The position numbers and the translations under genes are program-made. The notes below the pieces were generated by a model. That model saw only the letters and a list, made by a program, of their open reading frames with translations, was not told the DNA's origin and did no database searches. DNA of 40,073 nt from CAYVZZ01 sp964456185 (GTDB taxonomy: Bacteria > Pseudomonadota > Gammaproteobacteria > Pseudomonadales > Alcanivoracaceae). Positions 33,402 to 40,073 of the stretch are shown here, one piece after another (position 1 is the stretch's first letter; every line of letters begins with the position of its first letter). Location of the stretch: positions 1-40,073 of the forward strand of contig CAYVZZ010000008.1 of NCBI GenBank assembly GCA_964456185.1, written 5' to 3'.

Positions 33402-34583
33402 TCAAAAGAACCAGAAGCCGTCATCTGTTTTCGGCTTAATCTGCCAAGCCGACAGTTCGCCATCGGCGGATAGCACATACAGTGTGTCATCATACACCAC
33501 CGGCGCGCCCGCGAAGGCATCGGCGGCATGGGCTTTGGCTAATAGCTTGCCATCGGTGGTGTCCAGCCAGTATAACCAGCCTTCGTAATCACCAGTAACC
33601 ACCTTGCCATTTTGAATCAACGCGGCCGTTAAATGACGTCCATGAAGGGCGTTTTGAGTCCACACTGGAGCGCCATTTCGCTGATTGATCGCGCGAATAT
33701 CGCCTTCATCGGTGGCGATATACAACAGCCCCATATCGCTGCTCATTGGTGTATAGGTCGACACATCTGTTTTCCAGAAGACATTGCCGCTTTTAGCACC
33801 CATCACAACTACCGCGCCCTGATAGGACGAGGCAAACAGGCCGCCTTGATTGAAAATCAAATTGTTATCCACATCGACTAATCGATCGAGCTGGGAGCGA
33901 CCGCTGGGACGGGCAATGCGGGTATCCCACACGGCGGTGCCGTCCGCGATATTAAGTGCGATTACTTTTCCGCTGGCTAATCCAACGTATACGATACCTT
34001 GATGAATCAATGGCGTTGAGGCACCACGCAAAATTAAACTGGGCACGGTAACGGTGTAGTTCCACTCTTCGTCGCCGGTAGCTAAGTTGAGCGCGGTGAT
34101 ATTGCCGTCTTGTGTGTAATACACCGCAAGCACACCATTACTGACGGGTTGCGCCAATATTTCACTGGACAATTGATGTGTCCATAATACGCTACCATCA
34201 CTGGCCGAAAGCGCTACCGCCAGGCCATTGTGGGTGCCAAATAATACCTTGTCATAGCCCGCATAAAGACTACTGGAGATAGGATAATCGGTGTCGACTT
34301 CCCATTGTTCATCGCCGTCTTTGCGAGCGAACGAGGCGACATAGCCTGTCACATCTGCGGCGATAACCTGCTTAGAGGTGACCGCTGGCCGTAACCGATA
34401 ACCGACCTTGTCATCTAGCCCGTCGCCCACGCCTTGATCCCAGAGACTTTCTACCTGATAGGTGGAAGAGGCGATCTCCGGCACGGGGTTGGGTTTAATG
34501 GCATAGGGGTTACTGCTACAGGCTGCAAGCAGCAATACTGCTGCCAATAAGCCCAGTTGTTTTACATAGGGGGTGGATGTCAC
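33402..34583 (-). CDS. bamB: Outer membrane assembly lipoprotein BamB
   Basis: This 393-residue lipoprotein of the BAM complex helps insert beta-barrel proteins. The signal peptide ends in LLAAC, with the lipidated Cys at residue 22 and Ser next, consistent with the outer membrane. The mature part is an eight-bladed propeller of PQQ-like repeats (for example GDEQWEVDTDYPI, GSVLWTHQL, GDEEWNYTV, GTAVWDTRI). Translation starts at GTG 34583, overlapping the yfgM stop as GTGA. The yfgM-bamB-der order is conserved. Confidence 0.94.
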   Translation of the reverse strand: MTSTPYVKQLGLLAAVLLLAACSSNPYAIKPNPVPEIASSTYQVESLWDQGVGDGLDDKVGYRLRPAVTSKQVIAADVTGYVASFARKDGDEQWEVDTDYPISSSLYAGYDKVLFGTHNGLAVALSASDGSVLWTHQLSSEILAQPVSNGVLAVYYTQDGNITALNLATGDEEWNYTVTVPSLILRGASTPLIHQGIVYVGLASGKVIALNIADGTAVWDTRIARPSGRSQLDRLVDVDNNLIFNQGGLFASSYQGAVVVMGAKSGNVFWKTDVSTYTPMSSDMGLLYIATDEGDIRAINQRNGAPVWTQNALHGRHLTAALIQNGKVVTGDYEGWLYWLDTTDGKLLAKAHAADAFAGAPVVYDDTLYVLSADGELSAWQIKPKTDDGFWFF

Positions 34584-35236
34584 GAAGCAGCCTTCAAACG
34601 GTTTATTTTCATGTCCAGTCGATTACTGGTATTGGCACTGCCTTGATAAGCGCTTTTGGCCGATTCATAAGCTTGGCGCGCCTCATCAGGCTTCTTCTGT
34701 TGGAACAGAATGTCGCCTTTTAGTTCCAGCGCTTGACCTTGCCAAGCTTCCGGGTAGCTGCCTGTCACAAGATCCAACGCTTTATCCAGCTCCCCCGTTT
34801 CAATGTAAAGCCGCGCCAAGCGCAGGCTGGCGACATGTTTAAGCGCATCATTGGCCGGTTTCGCGGTGGTTTGTTGCAGCTGGTCGATGGCTTGTTTGTA
34901 ATCGGCGCGCATAACGGCTTGCTTCGCCAACGCCAAGTGGGCGTAGTCGGCATAGGCGCTGTCTGGCCAATTTTTTATCAGCTTGTCCGATGCCGTTTGC
35001 ACCACCTTCATGGCCTCGACATCTTTGGCATTAACTGCAGACTGCTGCAGACCAGCCATCATGCGCTGGTATACAACAGAGGCTTGGGCGCTTTGCTCAA
35101 ACTGGTGCGATTGCCATGCTCGCCAGCCAAAAGTAGCAGCCACGACAACCACAATGCCCAGCACAACTGGCAGCCCGTTTTTTTGCAGCCATCGCTTGAT
35201 CGCTTCTAGCTGTTCTTCTTCGCTTTCAAATGCCAC
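34580..35236 (-). CDS. yfgM: YfgM-like ancillary SecYEG translocon subunit
   Basis: This 218-residue bitopic membrane protein has a short acidic cytoplasmic N-terminus (FESEEEQLEAIKRW), one transmembrane helix (about 18-38, VVLGIVVVVAATFGW) and a periplasmic TPR-like region of helical pairs. Homologues contact the Sec translocon and the chaperone PpiD. The start codon is GTG 35236, preceded by AAGGAG. It overlaps bamB by four bases and follows hisS by 24, the classical gene order. Confidence 0.9.
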   Translation of the reverse strand: MAFESEEEQLEAIKRWLQKNGLPVVLGIVVVVAATFGWRAWQSHQFEQSAQASVVYQRMMAGLQQSAVNAKDVEAMKVVQTASDKLIKNWPDSAYADYAHLALAKQAVMRADYKQAIDQLQQTTAKPANDALKHVASLRLARLYIETGELDKALDLVTGSYPEAWQGQALELKGDILFQQKKPDEARQAYESAKSAYQGSANTSNRLDMKINRLKAAS

Positions 35237-35260
35237 CTGTCACTCCTTCGGCTTGTCTTT

Positions 35261-36526
35261 TTATGAAATCAGGCCGCTTATCATACCGGCCAATTCTGTC
35301 ATTGCCACTGTTTGCTGCTTTTGACGGTCACGTAGCGGCTTAACGGTTGCCTGCTGATTGGCTAGCTCGTCTTCCCCCACAATCACGGCTACTGCCGCAC
35401 CGCTTTTATCGGCCTTTTTCATTTGGCTCTTGAAGCTGCCACCACCACTATGGAAGGCGACGGCCAAACCAGGCAATTCATCGCGTAGCTGCTCGGCCAA
35501 TTGCAGACCAGCGCTGGTGCTGGCGGGAGCCATGACATACACGTCAACTGCTGATGGTAAGTCGGGCAAATCTTGCTGCAGCAGCAAAATCAAGCGCTCA
35601 ACCCCCATGGCGAAACCAATCGCCGGCGTTTGTCGGCCGCCCAATTGTTTTACCAAACCGTCATAACGGCCACCGGCACAGACGGTACCCTGGGCACCCA
35701 AGGCATCGGTAACCCACTCGAACACGGTTTTGCCGTAATAATCGAGGCCGCGCACCAAATAGGGATTGACCACATATTGAATGCCGACATCATCAAGCAA
35801 TTGGCAAAGTTGCTGGAAATGTTCGGCCGCATCATCGCCCAAAAAATCGGCCAGCTGTGGTGCCTTTTCCAACACCTTGCGGGTACCGGCATCTTTGCTG
35901 TCGAGCACGCGCAGCGGGTTGCGCTCTAAACGTCGCTTACTGTCATCATCCAAGGCGTCTTCATGCTGACGTAAATAATCGACCAAGGCCGCACGATAGG
36001 CTTTACGGTCGTCGCTGCTGCCTAGGCTATTGATTTCCAAACGCACCTTGTCGGCCAGCCCAAGCTGCTTCCACAGCCGTGCCGTCATCAGGATGACATC
36101 GGCGTCAATATCGGGGCCGGCGAGGCCAAAAATTTCCGCACCGATTTGGTGAAACTGACGATAACGACCGGCTTGCGGTCGCTCATGACGGAACATGGGG
36201 CCGGTGTACCACAACTTACGCACCTGATTGAATAGCAGCCCGGCTTGCTCGGCTGCCCGCACGCAACTTGCCGTGCCTTCGGGTCGCAGCGTAAGCGAGC
36301 TGCCGTTACGGTCGTCGAAGGTATACATTTCTTTTTCGACAATATCCGTGACTTCACCGATGGAGCGTTTAAACAGCTCGGTGACTTCGACAATGGGAGT
36401 GCGAATTTGCTGAAATCCGTATTGGTGCAATACATCGGCTACGCGGGTTTCGAGCCAACGCCAGAGCGGCGTTTGCTCGGGAAGAATATCGTTCATCCCG
36501 CGTATCGATTTAATTTTCTGACTCAA
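35261..36526 (-). CDS. hisS: Histidyl-tRNA synthetase
   Basis: This 421-residue class II synthetase attaches histidine to tRNA-His. The N-terminal KSIRGMNDILPEQTPLW, motif 2 region (MFRHERPQAGRYRQFHQ), the histidine-A box (AGGRYDGLVKQLGG), motif 3 (GFAMGVERLI) and the anticodon-binding domain (from about 330) are intact. The start is the rare codon TTG at 36526, supported by GAGGA seven bases upstream. The next internal ATG (36496) would remove the conserved KxIRG segment. It lies 76 bases downstream of rodZ without the usual ispG in between. Confidence 0.95.
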   Translation of the reverse strand: MSQKIKSIRGMNDILPEQTPLWRWLETRVADVLHQYGFQQIRTPIVEVTELFKRSIGEVTDIVEKEMYTFDDRNGSSLTLRPEGTASCVRAAEQAGLLFNQVRKLWYTGPMFRHERPQAGRYRQFHQIGAEIFGLAGPDIDADVILMTARLWKQLGLADKVRLEINSLGSSDDRKAYRAALVDYLRQHEDALDDDSKRRLERNPLRVLDSKDAGTRKVLEKAPQLADFLGDDAAEHFQQLCQLLDDVGIQYVVNPYLVRGLDYYGKTVFEWVTDALGAQGTVCAGGRYDGLVKQLGGRQTPAIGFAMGVERLILLLQQDLPDLPSAVDVYVMAPASTSAGLQLAEQLRDELPGLAVAFHSGGGSFKSQMKKADKSGAAVAVIVGEDELANQQATVKPLRDRQKQQTVAMTELAGMISGLIS

Positions 36527-36602
36527 ACAACTTTCCTCGTTACCACAGGGGCTGCCCCTGCTTCTATAACAGATTGATGCAACAGGTTGTTGCCTTAAAA
36601 AA

Positions 36603-37436
36603 TTAAGGCACCTGAATAGTTTCTACCTGACCGGCCTGATAATCGGCCAAATCAACCGGCTGATCATTAACGCTAATCGATGCCACGCCGCCGGCATTAC
36701 CAAACATCACCTGAAAGGGGGCTTTACCGGTTAGCTCGATAATTTCGCCAGCTTGTTTTGTACCCTGAAACAATGACTCGCCATCGGCGGATGTTACTTC
36801 TGTCCAGCAACTGGCAGAAAAGGCAATGTGCAGCGTGGCGACACCGGTTGCCGCCTTATCTTCAATGGTGGTCACTGACTGAGTTGTGACGTTGCCTTCA
36901 TCAGCGGCAGCTGACTCCGCCGTCTGCGATGACTTTTTTGGTAGATTGACGCTAACTGCACTATCGTCGACGGTGGTCTTTACGTCGGTTAGGCTATTTT
37001 CTACCGGCGTTTCAACTGATGTTACTGTGTCCGATTGCGCAGGCGAGTAACCAAAACCTGGGCCGACCCACTGCCAAAGTGCCGCTAGCACGACCAACAC
37101 AGTGACCATAATAATCGCGATTAGGCGATGCCTTTTATGGCTATCCTCATCGTCAGGCAGTGACGTAACAGATTGTTTCTCGTCTTCCAGCGGACGATTA
37201 ATCCGGTCGAAAGTGGCCGCCAGCTCTTCTCCCGCTAGCCCAAGTAGGCGCGCGTAATTGCGGATATAACCTTTAATAAAGGTGCGTTCTGGCAGGTGAT
37301 CATAATCATCAGCTTCAATCGCTTGCAGATAACTGAGAGACAGGTGCAATTTATCGGCTACCTCACGCTCTGTGAGATCTTGACGCATGCGCTCCTGCTT
37401 AAGCACATCCCCTGGAAACTGCATAGATTCGCTCAT
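36603..37436 (-). CDS. rodZ: Cytoskeletal/cell-shape protein RodZ
   Basis: This 277-residue protein has a cytoplasmic Cro/C1-type helix-turn-helix domain (about 10-75, LTEREVADKLHLSLSYLQAI), which binds MreB in homologues. A basic stretch and one transmembrane helix (about 104-124) follow, then a Ser/Thr/Val-rich periplasmic linker and a C-terminal DUF4115 domain (CWTEVTSADGESLFQG, APFQVMFGNA). The ATG overlaps the pilW stop codon (ATGA), so the two are coupled. It maintains rod shape by linking MreB to the wall-synthesis machinery. Confidence 0.92.
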   Translation of the reverse strand: MSESMQFPGDVLKQERMRQDLTEREVADKLHLSLSYLQAIEADDYDHLPERTFIKGYIRNYARLLGLAGEELAATFDRINRPLEDEKQSVTSLPDDEDSHKRHRLIAIIMVTVLVVLAALWQWVGPGFGYSPAQSDTVTSVETPVENSLTDVKTTVDDSAVSVNLPKKSSQTAESAAADEGNVTTQSVTTIEDKAATGVATLHIAFSASCWTEVTSADGESLFQGTKQAGEIIELTGKAPFQVMFGNAGGVASISVNDQPVDLADYQAGQVETIQVP

Positions 37437-38212
37437 TGGTGCCCCTTGCCCTTGTTATTCTTCCATTCCTTCCAGGCCTTATATTGTTTGGAAGATGGAT
37501 AGAGATTTTCTAGCGCCAACTCATAGCTGGCGCGGGCGTCCATGTCGTGGGTATGCGTGGCTAATTGAATGCCTAGCCACAGTCCCTCTGGTCGTTGCGG
37601 ATTTTGCCGCTTTTTATATTGATGATAGTAAAGCTGTGCCTTGCCGTAATCACCGCGCTCCATAAAAGCATCCACCAGTTTCAAATACACACTGGGGCGG
37701 GCGCTGTTCAGTCGCACAGCTTTACTGAATGCATTAATTTCTTTGTCTTCCAGTCCCATTTTCTCGTAGCAACGCCCCAGGTTGGCCCATGCCAAGCCCG
37801 AGCTAGGATTATTCAAATCGCTAGCAGCTTTACGAAATTGTACGACGGCTTCGTCATAACGCTGTTGTGAATACAACAAAAGACCATAGTTGTTGCGCGC
37901 GGGAGAAAAATCAGGGTTGTATTCAAGTGCCTTCTTGAGATGCTTTTCTTCTTTTACCGGCTCGCGCAAATAACGATAGAGCAAGGCCAAACCATGCTGC
38001 ACCTGGGCGTTGTGCGGGCGCAACTTCAAGGCATCGGACAGATGCCGTTTGGCGTTGTTTGGGTCATCCTGCTGCAAATACACAATGGCCGCATGCACGT
38101 GCGCACTAACGGCATCATCAACTTTCGCTTGGCGTTGCGCCTCTTTTACGCTGGTACACGCAGACATCAATAATGTCAGCGCGATCAGGCTTGTCAGCAA
38201 GGCTCGTTTCAT
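37433..38212 (-). CDS. pilW: Type IV pilus pilotin PilF/PilW, TPR lipoprotein
   Basis: This 259-residue lipoprotein has a signal ending LMSAC (Cys19), followed by Thr-Ser, an outer-membrane type. It is mostly TPR repeats (for example DPNNAKRHLSDALKLRPHNA, PVKEEKHLKKALEYNPDFSP, LEDKEINAFSKAVRLNSA). It guides the PilQ secretin to the outer membrane and stabilises its multimers. The gene lies between rlmN and rodZ, its usual place, far from the pilBCD cluster of this window. Confidence 0.93.
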   Translation of the reverse strand: MKRALLTSLIALTLLMSACTSVKEAQRQAKVDDAVSAHVHAAIVYLQQDDPNNAKRHLSDALKLRPHNAQVQHGLALLYRYLREPVKEEKHLKKALEYNPDFSPARNNYGLLLYSQQRYDEAVVQFRKAASDLNNPSSGLAWANLGRCYEKMGLEDKEINAFSKAVRLNSARPSVYLKLVDAFMERGDYGKAQLYYHQYKKRQNPQRPEGLWLGIQLATHTHDMDARASYELALENLYPSSKQYKAWKEWKNNKGKGHQ

Positions 38213-38227
38213 AGTGCTCTCTTGTTG

Positions 38228-39367
38228 TTAATCGGCGGCGTCCGATGTTTGCGCCTGCTGCACGACATTTTTCTGCCAGCGCTCGCTGCGTCGAGTACGA
38301 TCTTTCACCTGTCCAACCAGCTGCCCGCAGGCGGCATCAATATCATCACCACGAGGTGTTCGTATAGTGGCTAAAAGTCCGTGGTCATTCAAGTATTTAT
38401 GGAACGCAAGCATATCCTTTTTGGGTGGGCGTTCGTATCCCGAATGCGGAAACGGATTAAACGGAATCAAATTAATCTTCACTGGAAGCTTGCCTTTGAG
38501 CAATTTCACCAGCTGGCGTGCATGCTCTGGCTGATCGTTTACGCCTTTCAGCAACACATATTCCATGGTGATGCTGTTGTGTCGGTTGGTGAACGCCTCA
38601 CTATATCGCTTACAAGCTGCCATCAATTCTTTTAGCGGGTACTTGCGGTTAAGCGGTACCAATTCGTTACGCAGCTCGTCGTTAGGCGCATGCAACGACA
38701 CGGCCAACGACACTTGCAGGTCTTCACGCAGCTTGTCGATCTTGGGCACCACACCCGAGGTGCTCAAGGTAATGCGGCGACGTGAAATGCCGTAACCCAA
38801 ATCATGCTTCATCAAACTCATGGCGCGCACGACGTTGTCGTAATTCATCAACGGCTCGCCCATACCCATCATGACAATATTTGTGATGGGATGTTCCCCA
38901 AGATTTTCTCTGGGACCGAAGGATTTCTCGGCCAGCCATACCTGACCAATAATTTCTGCAGTGCTCAAATCACGTTGAAAGCCCTGTTTGCCGGTGGAAC
39001 AGAAGCTACAGTCCAAGGCACAGCCCACTTGCGAAGACACACACAAGGTGCCGCGACGCCCATCGGGAATCAGCACCATTTCAATAGCGCCCTGCCCGGC
39101 CTGCACCACCCACTTACGCGTACCGTCGCGCGAGATGCCTTCGTGAATCAGCTTGGGGGCTTCAATAACGGCCACGTCGGCCAGCTTTTGACGCAGCTTT
39201 TTGCCCAAGTCGGTCATCTGCTCGAAGTCATCCACCTGGCGGTGGTAAATCCACTTCATTACCTGCTCGGCACGGAAACGCTTTTCGCCCATCTCAAGGA
39301 AAAAGGCCACCAGCTCGTCGTAAGACATGCCGAGTAAATTGGCTTTCAAGGTTTGTGGTTCAGTCAT
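38228..39367 (-). CDS. rlmN: 23S rRNA A2503/tRNA A37 C2-methyltransferase RlmN
   Basis: This 379-residue radical-SAM methyltransferase has the [4Fe-4S] cysteines Cys116, Cys120 and Cys123 (CALDCSFC). The GMGEPLMNYDNVVRA motif and a C-terminal catalytic Cys (DDIDAACGQLVGQVK) are also present. It makes 2-methyladenosine in 23S rRNA and several tRNAs. I chose ATG 39367; a TTG two codons earlier (39373) is possible but unnecessary. It is followed by pilW 15 bases on. Confidence 0.95.
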   Translation of the reverse strand: MTEPQTLKANLLGMSYDELVAFFLEMGEKRFRAEQVMKWIYHRQVDDFEQMTDLGKKLRQKLADVAVIEAPKLIHEGISRDGTRKWVVQAGQGAIEMVLIPDGRRGTLCVSSQVGCALDCSFCSTGKQGFQRDLSTAEIIGQVWLAEKSFGPRENLGEHPITNIVMMGMGEPLMNYDNVVRAMSLMKHDLGYGISRRRITLSTSGVVPKIDKLREDLQVSLAVSLHAPNDELRNELVPLNRKYPLKELMAACKRYSEAFTNRHNSITMEYVLLKGVNDQPEHARQLVKLLKGKLPVKINLIPFNPFPHSGYERPPKKDMLAFHKYLNDHGLLATIRTPRGDDIDAACGQLVGQVKDRTRRSERWQKNVVQQAQTSDAAD

Positions 39368-39400
39368 GGTCAACCCCGCAGGTCGGGATAAAGGGAATGG

Positions 39401-39416
39401 GCGTTATGAATAACGC
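39401..39416. other. Short perfect hairpin upstream of rlmN
   Basis: GCGTTAT (39401-39407) and ATAACGC (39410-39416) are perfect arms with a two-base centre, about 35 bases before the rlmN start on the minus strand. The tiny loop argues against a stable RNA hairpin and for a DNA operator. Significance is unknown. Confidence 0.3.
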
Positions 39417-39453
39417 ATGCCGTAGCGCTTATTATGGCACGGCGGAGAGACAA

Positions 39454-39476
39454 ACGGGCGAGACTGGCTCGCCCGT
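39454..39476 (-). terminator. Terminator-like hairpin after ndk
   Basis: ACGGGCGAG (39454-39462) and CTCGCCCGT (39468-39476) form a perfect 9-bp GC-rich stem with a five-base loop. On the minus strand it is followed by TTGTC. It starts about 12 bases after the ndk stop, so ndk is likely mostly monocistronic. Confidence 0.6.
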
Positions 39477-39488
39477 GTCGCACAGTGA

Positions 39489-39920
39489 TTAACGCAGACG
39501 TTCGCAGACGTCAGTCTCACTGAAGAAGTAGCTGATTTCACGTGCGGCAGATTCCGGAGAATCAGAGCCGTGAACGGCATTTTCGTCAATGGTTTTGGCG
39601 AAATCGGCACGAATAGTACCGGCAGCCGCTTCTTCCGGGTTGGTTGCGCCCATCAACTCACGGTTTTTGGCAATCGCGCCTTCACCTTCGAGCACTTGCA
39701 CAACAACCGGGCCACTGATCATGAAGCCAACCAGGTCACCAAAGAAAGGACGCTCTTTATGTTCAGCGTAGAAACCGCCAGCAGTGGCTTCGGTTAGCTG
39801 AATCATTTTTGCGGCCACAATTTTCAGGCCAGCATCTTCAAAACGGCTGTTAATTTTGCCGATGACATTCTTACCAACTGCATCAGGCTTGATAATAGAA
39901 AGGGTGCGTTCTACCGCCAT
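39489..39920 (-). CDS. ndk: Nucleoside diphosphate kinase
   Basis: This 143-residue enzyme moves the gamma-phosphate of ATP to other NDPs through a phosphohistidine, His117 in NAVHGSDSPESA. The N-terminal ERTLSIIKPDAVGKN is the standard Ndk beginning and fixes ATG 39920, with GAGG upstream. A longer reading to 39971 adds non-homologous residues. Length is exactly typical. It stands first in the conserved ndk-rlmN-pilW-rodZ series. Confidence 0.96.
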   Translation of the reverse strand: MAVERTLSIIKPDAVGKNVIGKINSRFEDAGLKIVAAKMIQLTEATAGGFYAEHKERPFFGDLVGFMISGPVVVQVLEGEGAIAKNRELMGATNPEEAAAGTIRADFAKTIDENAVHGSDSPESAAREISYFFSETDVCERLR

Positions 39921-39982
39921 GGGAGACCTCATATACATTAAATTGTCAGACATCACCCGCGGAACGGGCATGAAGGGCGCAG

Positions 39983-39988
39983 ATTATA
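39983..39988 (-). promoter_or_regulatory. -10 element of ndk
   Basis: A perfect TATAAT on the minus strand lies 63 bases before the ndk ATG. No clear -35 is visible 16-18 bases upstream. The rest of the region to the window end shows no gene that I can support. Confidence 0.45.
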
Positions 39989-40073
39989 CGGGTTTTGCAG
40001 AAAAAACTCATCCTGCATAACGCCATTTATGTGATATTTTACCTCTCCCCCTTGGCGGCCAACCTCGCTTCTC

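Overview
The window is a chromosomal segment from a gammaproteobacterium, probably of the Pseudomonadales/Oceanospirillales/Cellvibrionales group. The evidence is gene order and protein character: pilB-pilC-pilD-coaE-yacG, a divergent yhfA/crp(vfr) pair, and ndk-rlmN-pilW-rodZ-hisS-yfgM-bamB-der. The species cannot be named from sequence alone. No rRNA, tRNA, CRISPR array, prophage or insertion sequence was seen. Two 10-N assembly gaps (505-514 and 25321-25330) are followed by implausible C/T homopolymer tracts, and both sit next to inverted pairs of a short palindromic repeat.

Layout. 1-1400: small accessory cluster with the decayed or error-broken end of a BrnT-like toxin, its CopG/BrnA-like antitoxin, a REP pair with gap 1, then an intact AbrB-type antitoxin/Doc toxin operon. 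1470-4750: iron block, with a Fur-controlled Fiu-like catecholate siderophore receptor and a YbiX/PiuC hydroxylase. 4933-9614: type IV pilus assembly genes pilB, pilC, pilD, then coaE and yacG, ending at a hairpin shared with the convergent argD-argF arginine operon (9624-11713, minus). 11892-13537: monothiol glutaredoxin and a long-chain acyl-CoA dehydrogenase. 13591-15821: tandem six-helix GGEEF diguanylate cyclases (minus). 16000-17214: OsmC-family yhfA divergent from a CRP/Vfr regulator.

17266-25215: leucine/isovalerate degradation operon liuR-liuA-liuB-liuC-liuD followed by acetoacetyl-CoA synthetase. It opens with a perfect LiuR-type dyad in the promoter. LiuA makes 3-methylcrotonyl-CoA, LiuB/LiuD carboxylate it, LiuC hydrates the product to HMG-CoA, and AacS activates the acetoacetate released by HMG-CoA lyase. 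The lyase (liuE) is not in this window. REP pair 2 and gap 2 follow.

25398-27775: PAQR/hemolysin III membrane protein (minus), an unrecognised small lipoprotein and an HSL-family esterase. 27789-31785 (minus): aceE-aceF, pyruvate dehydrogenase E1 and E2, with a palindromic operator candidate over the promoter. 31936-39920 (minus): housekeeping run ndk, rlmN, pilW, rodZ, hisS, yfgM, bamB, der. The ispG gene normally found between rodZ and hisS is absent here.

Most of the window is core metabolism and envelope biogenesis. I found no clearly new multi-gene system. The points most worth checking are the REP pairs at both assembly gaps, the Fur-regulated 5' leader hairpin of the siderophore receptor, the small toxin-antitoxin cluster, the unequal inhibitory sites of the paired diguanylate cyclases, and the operator candidate upstream of aceE.
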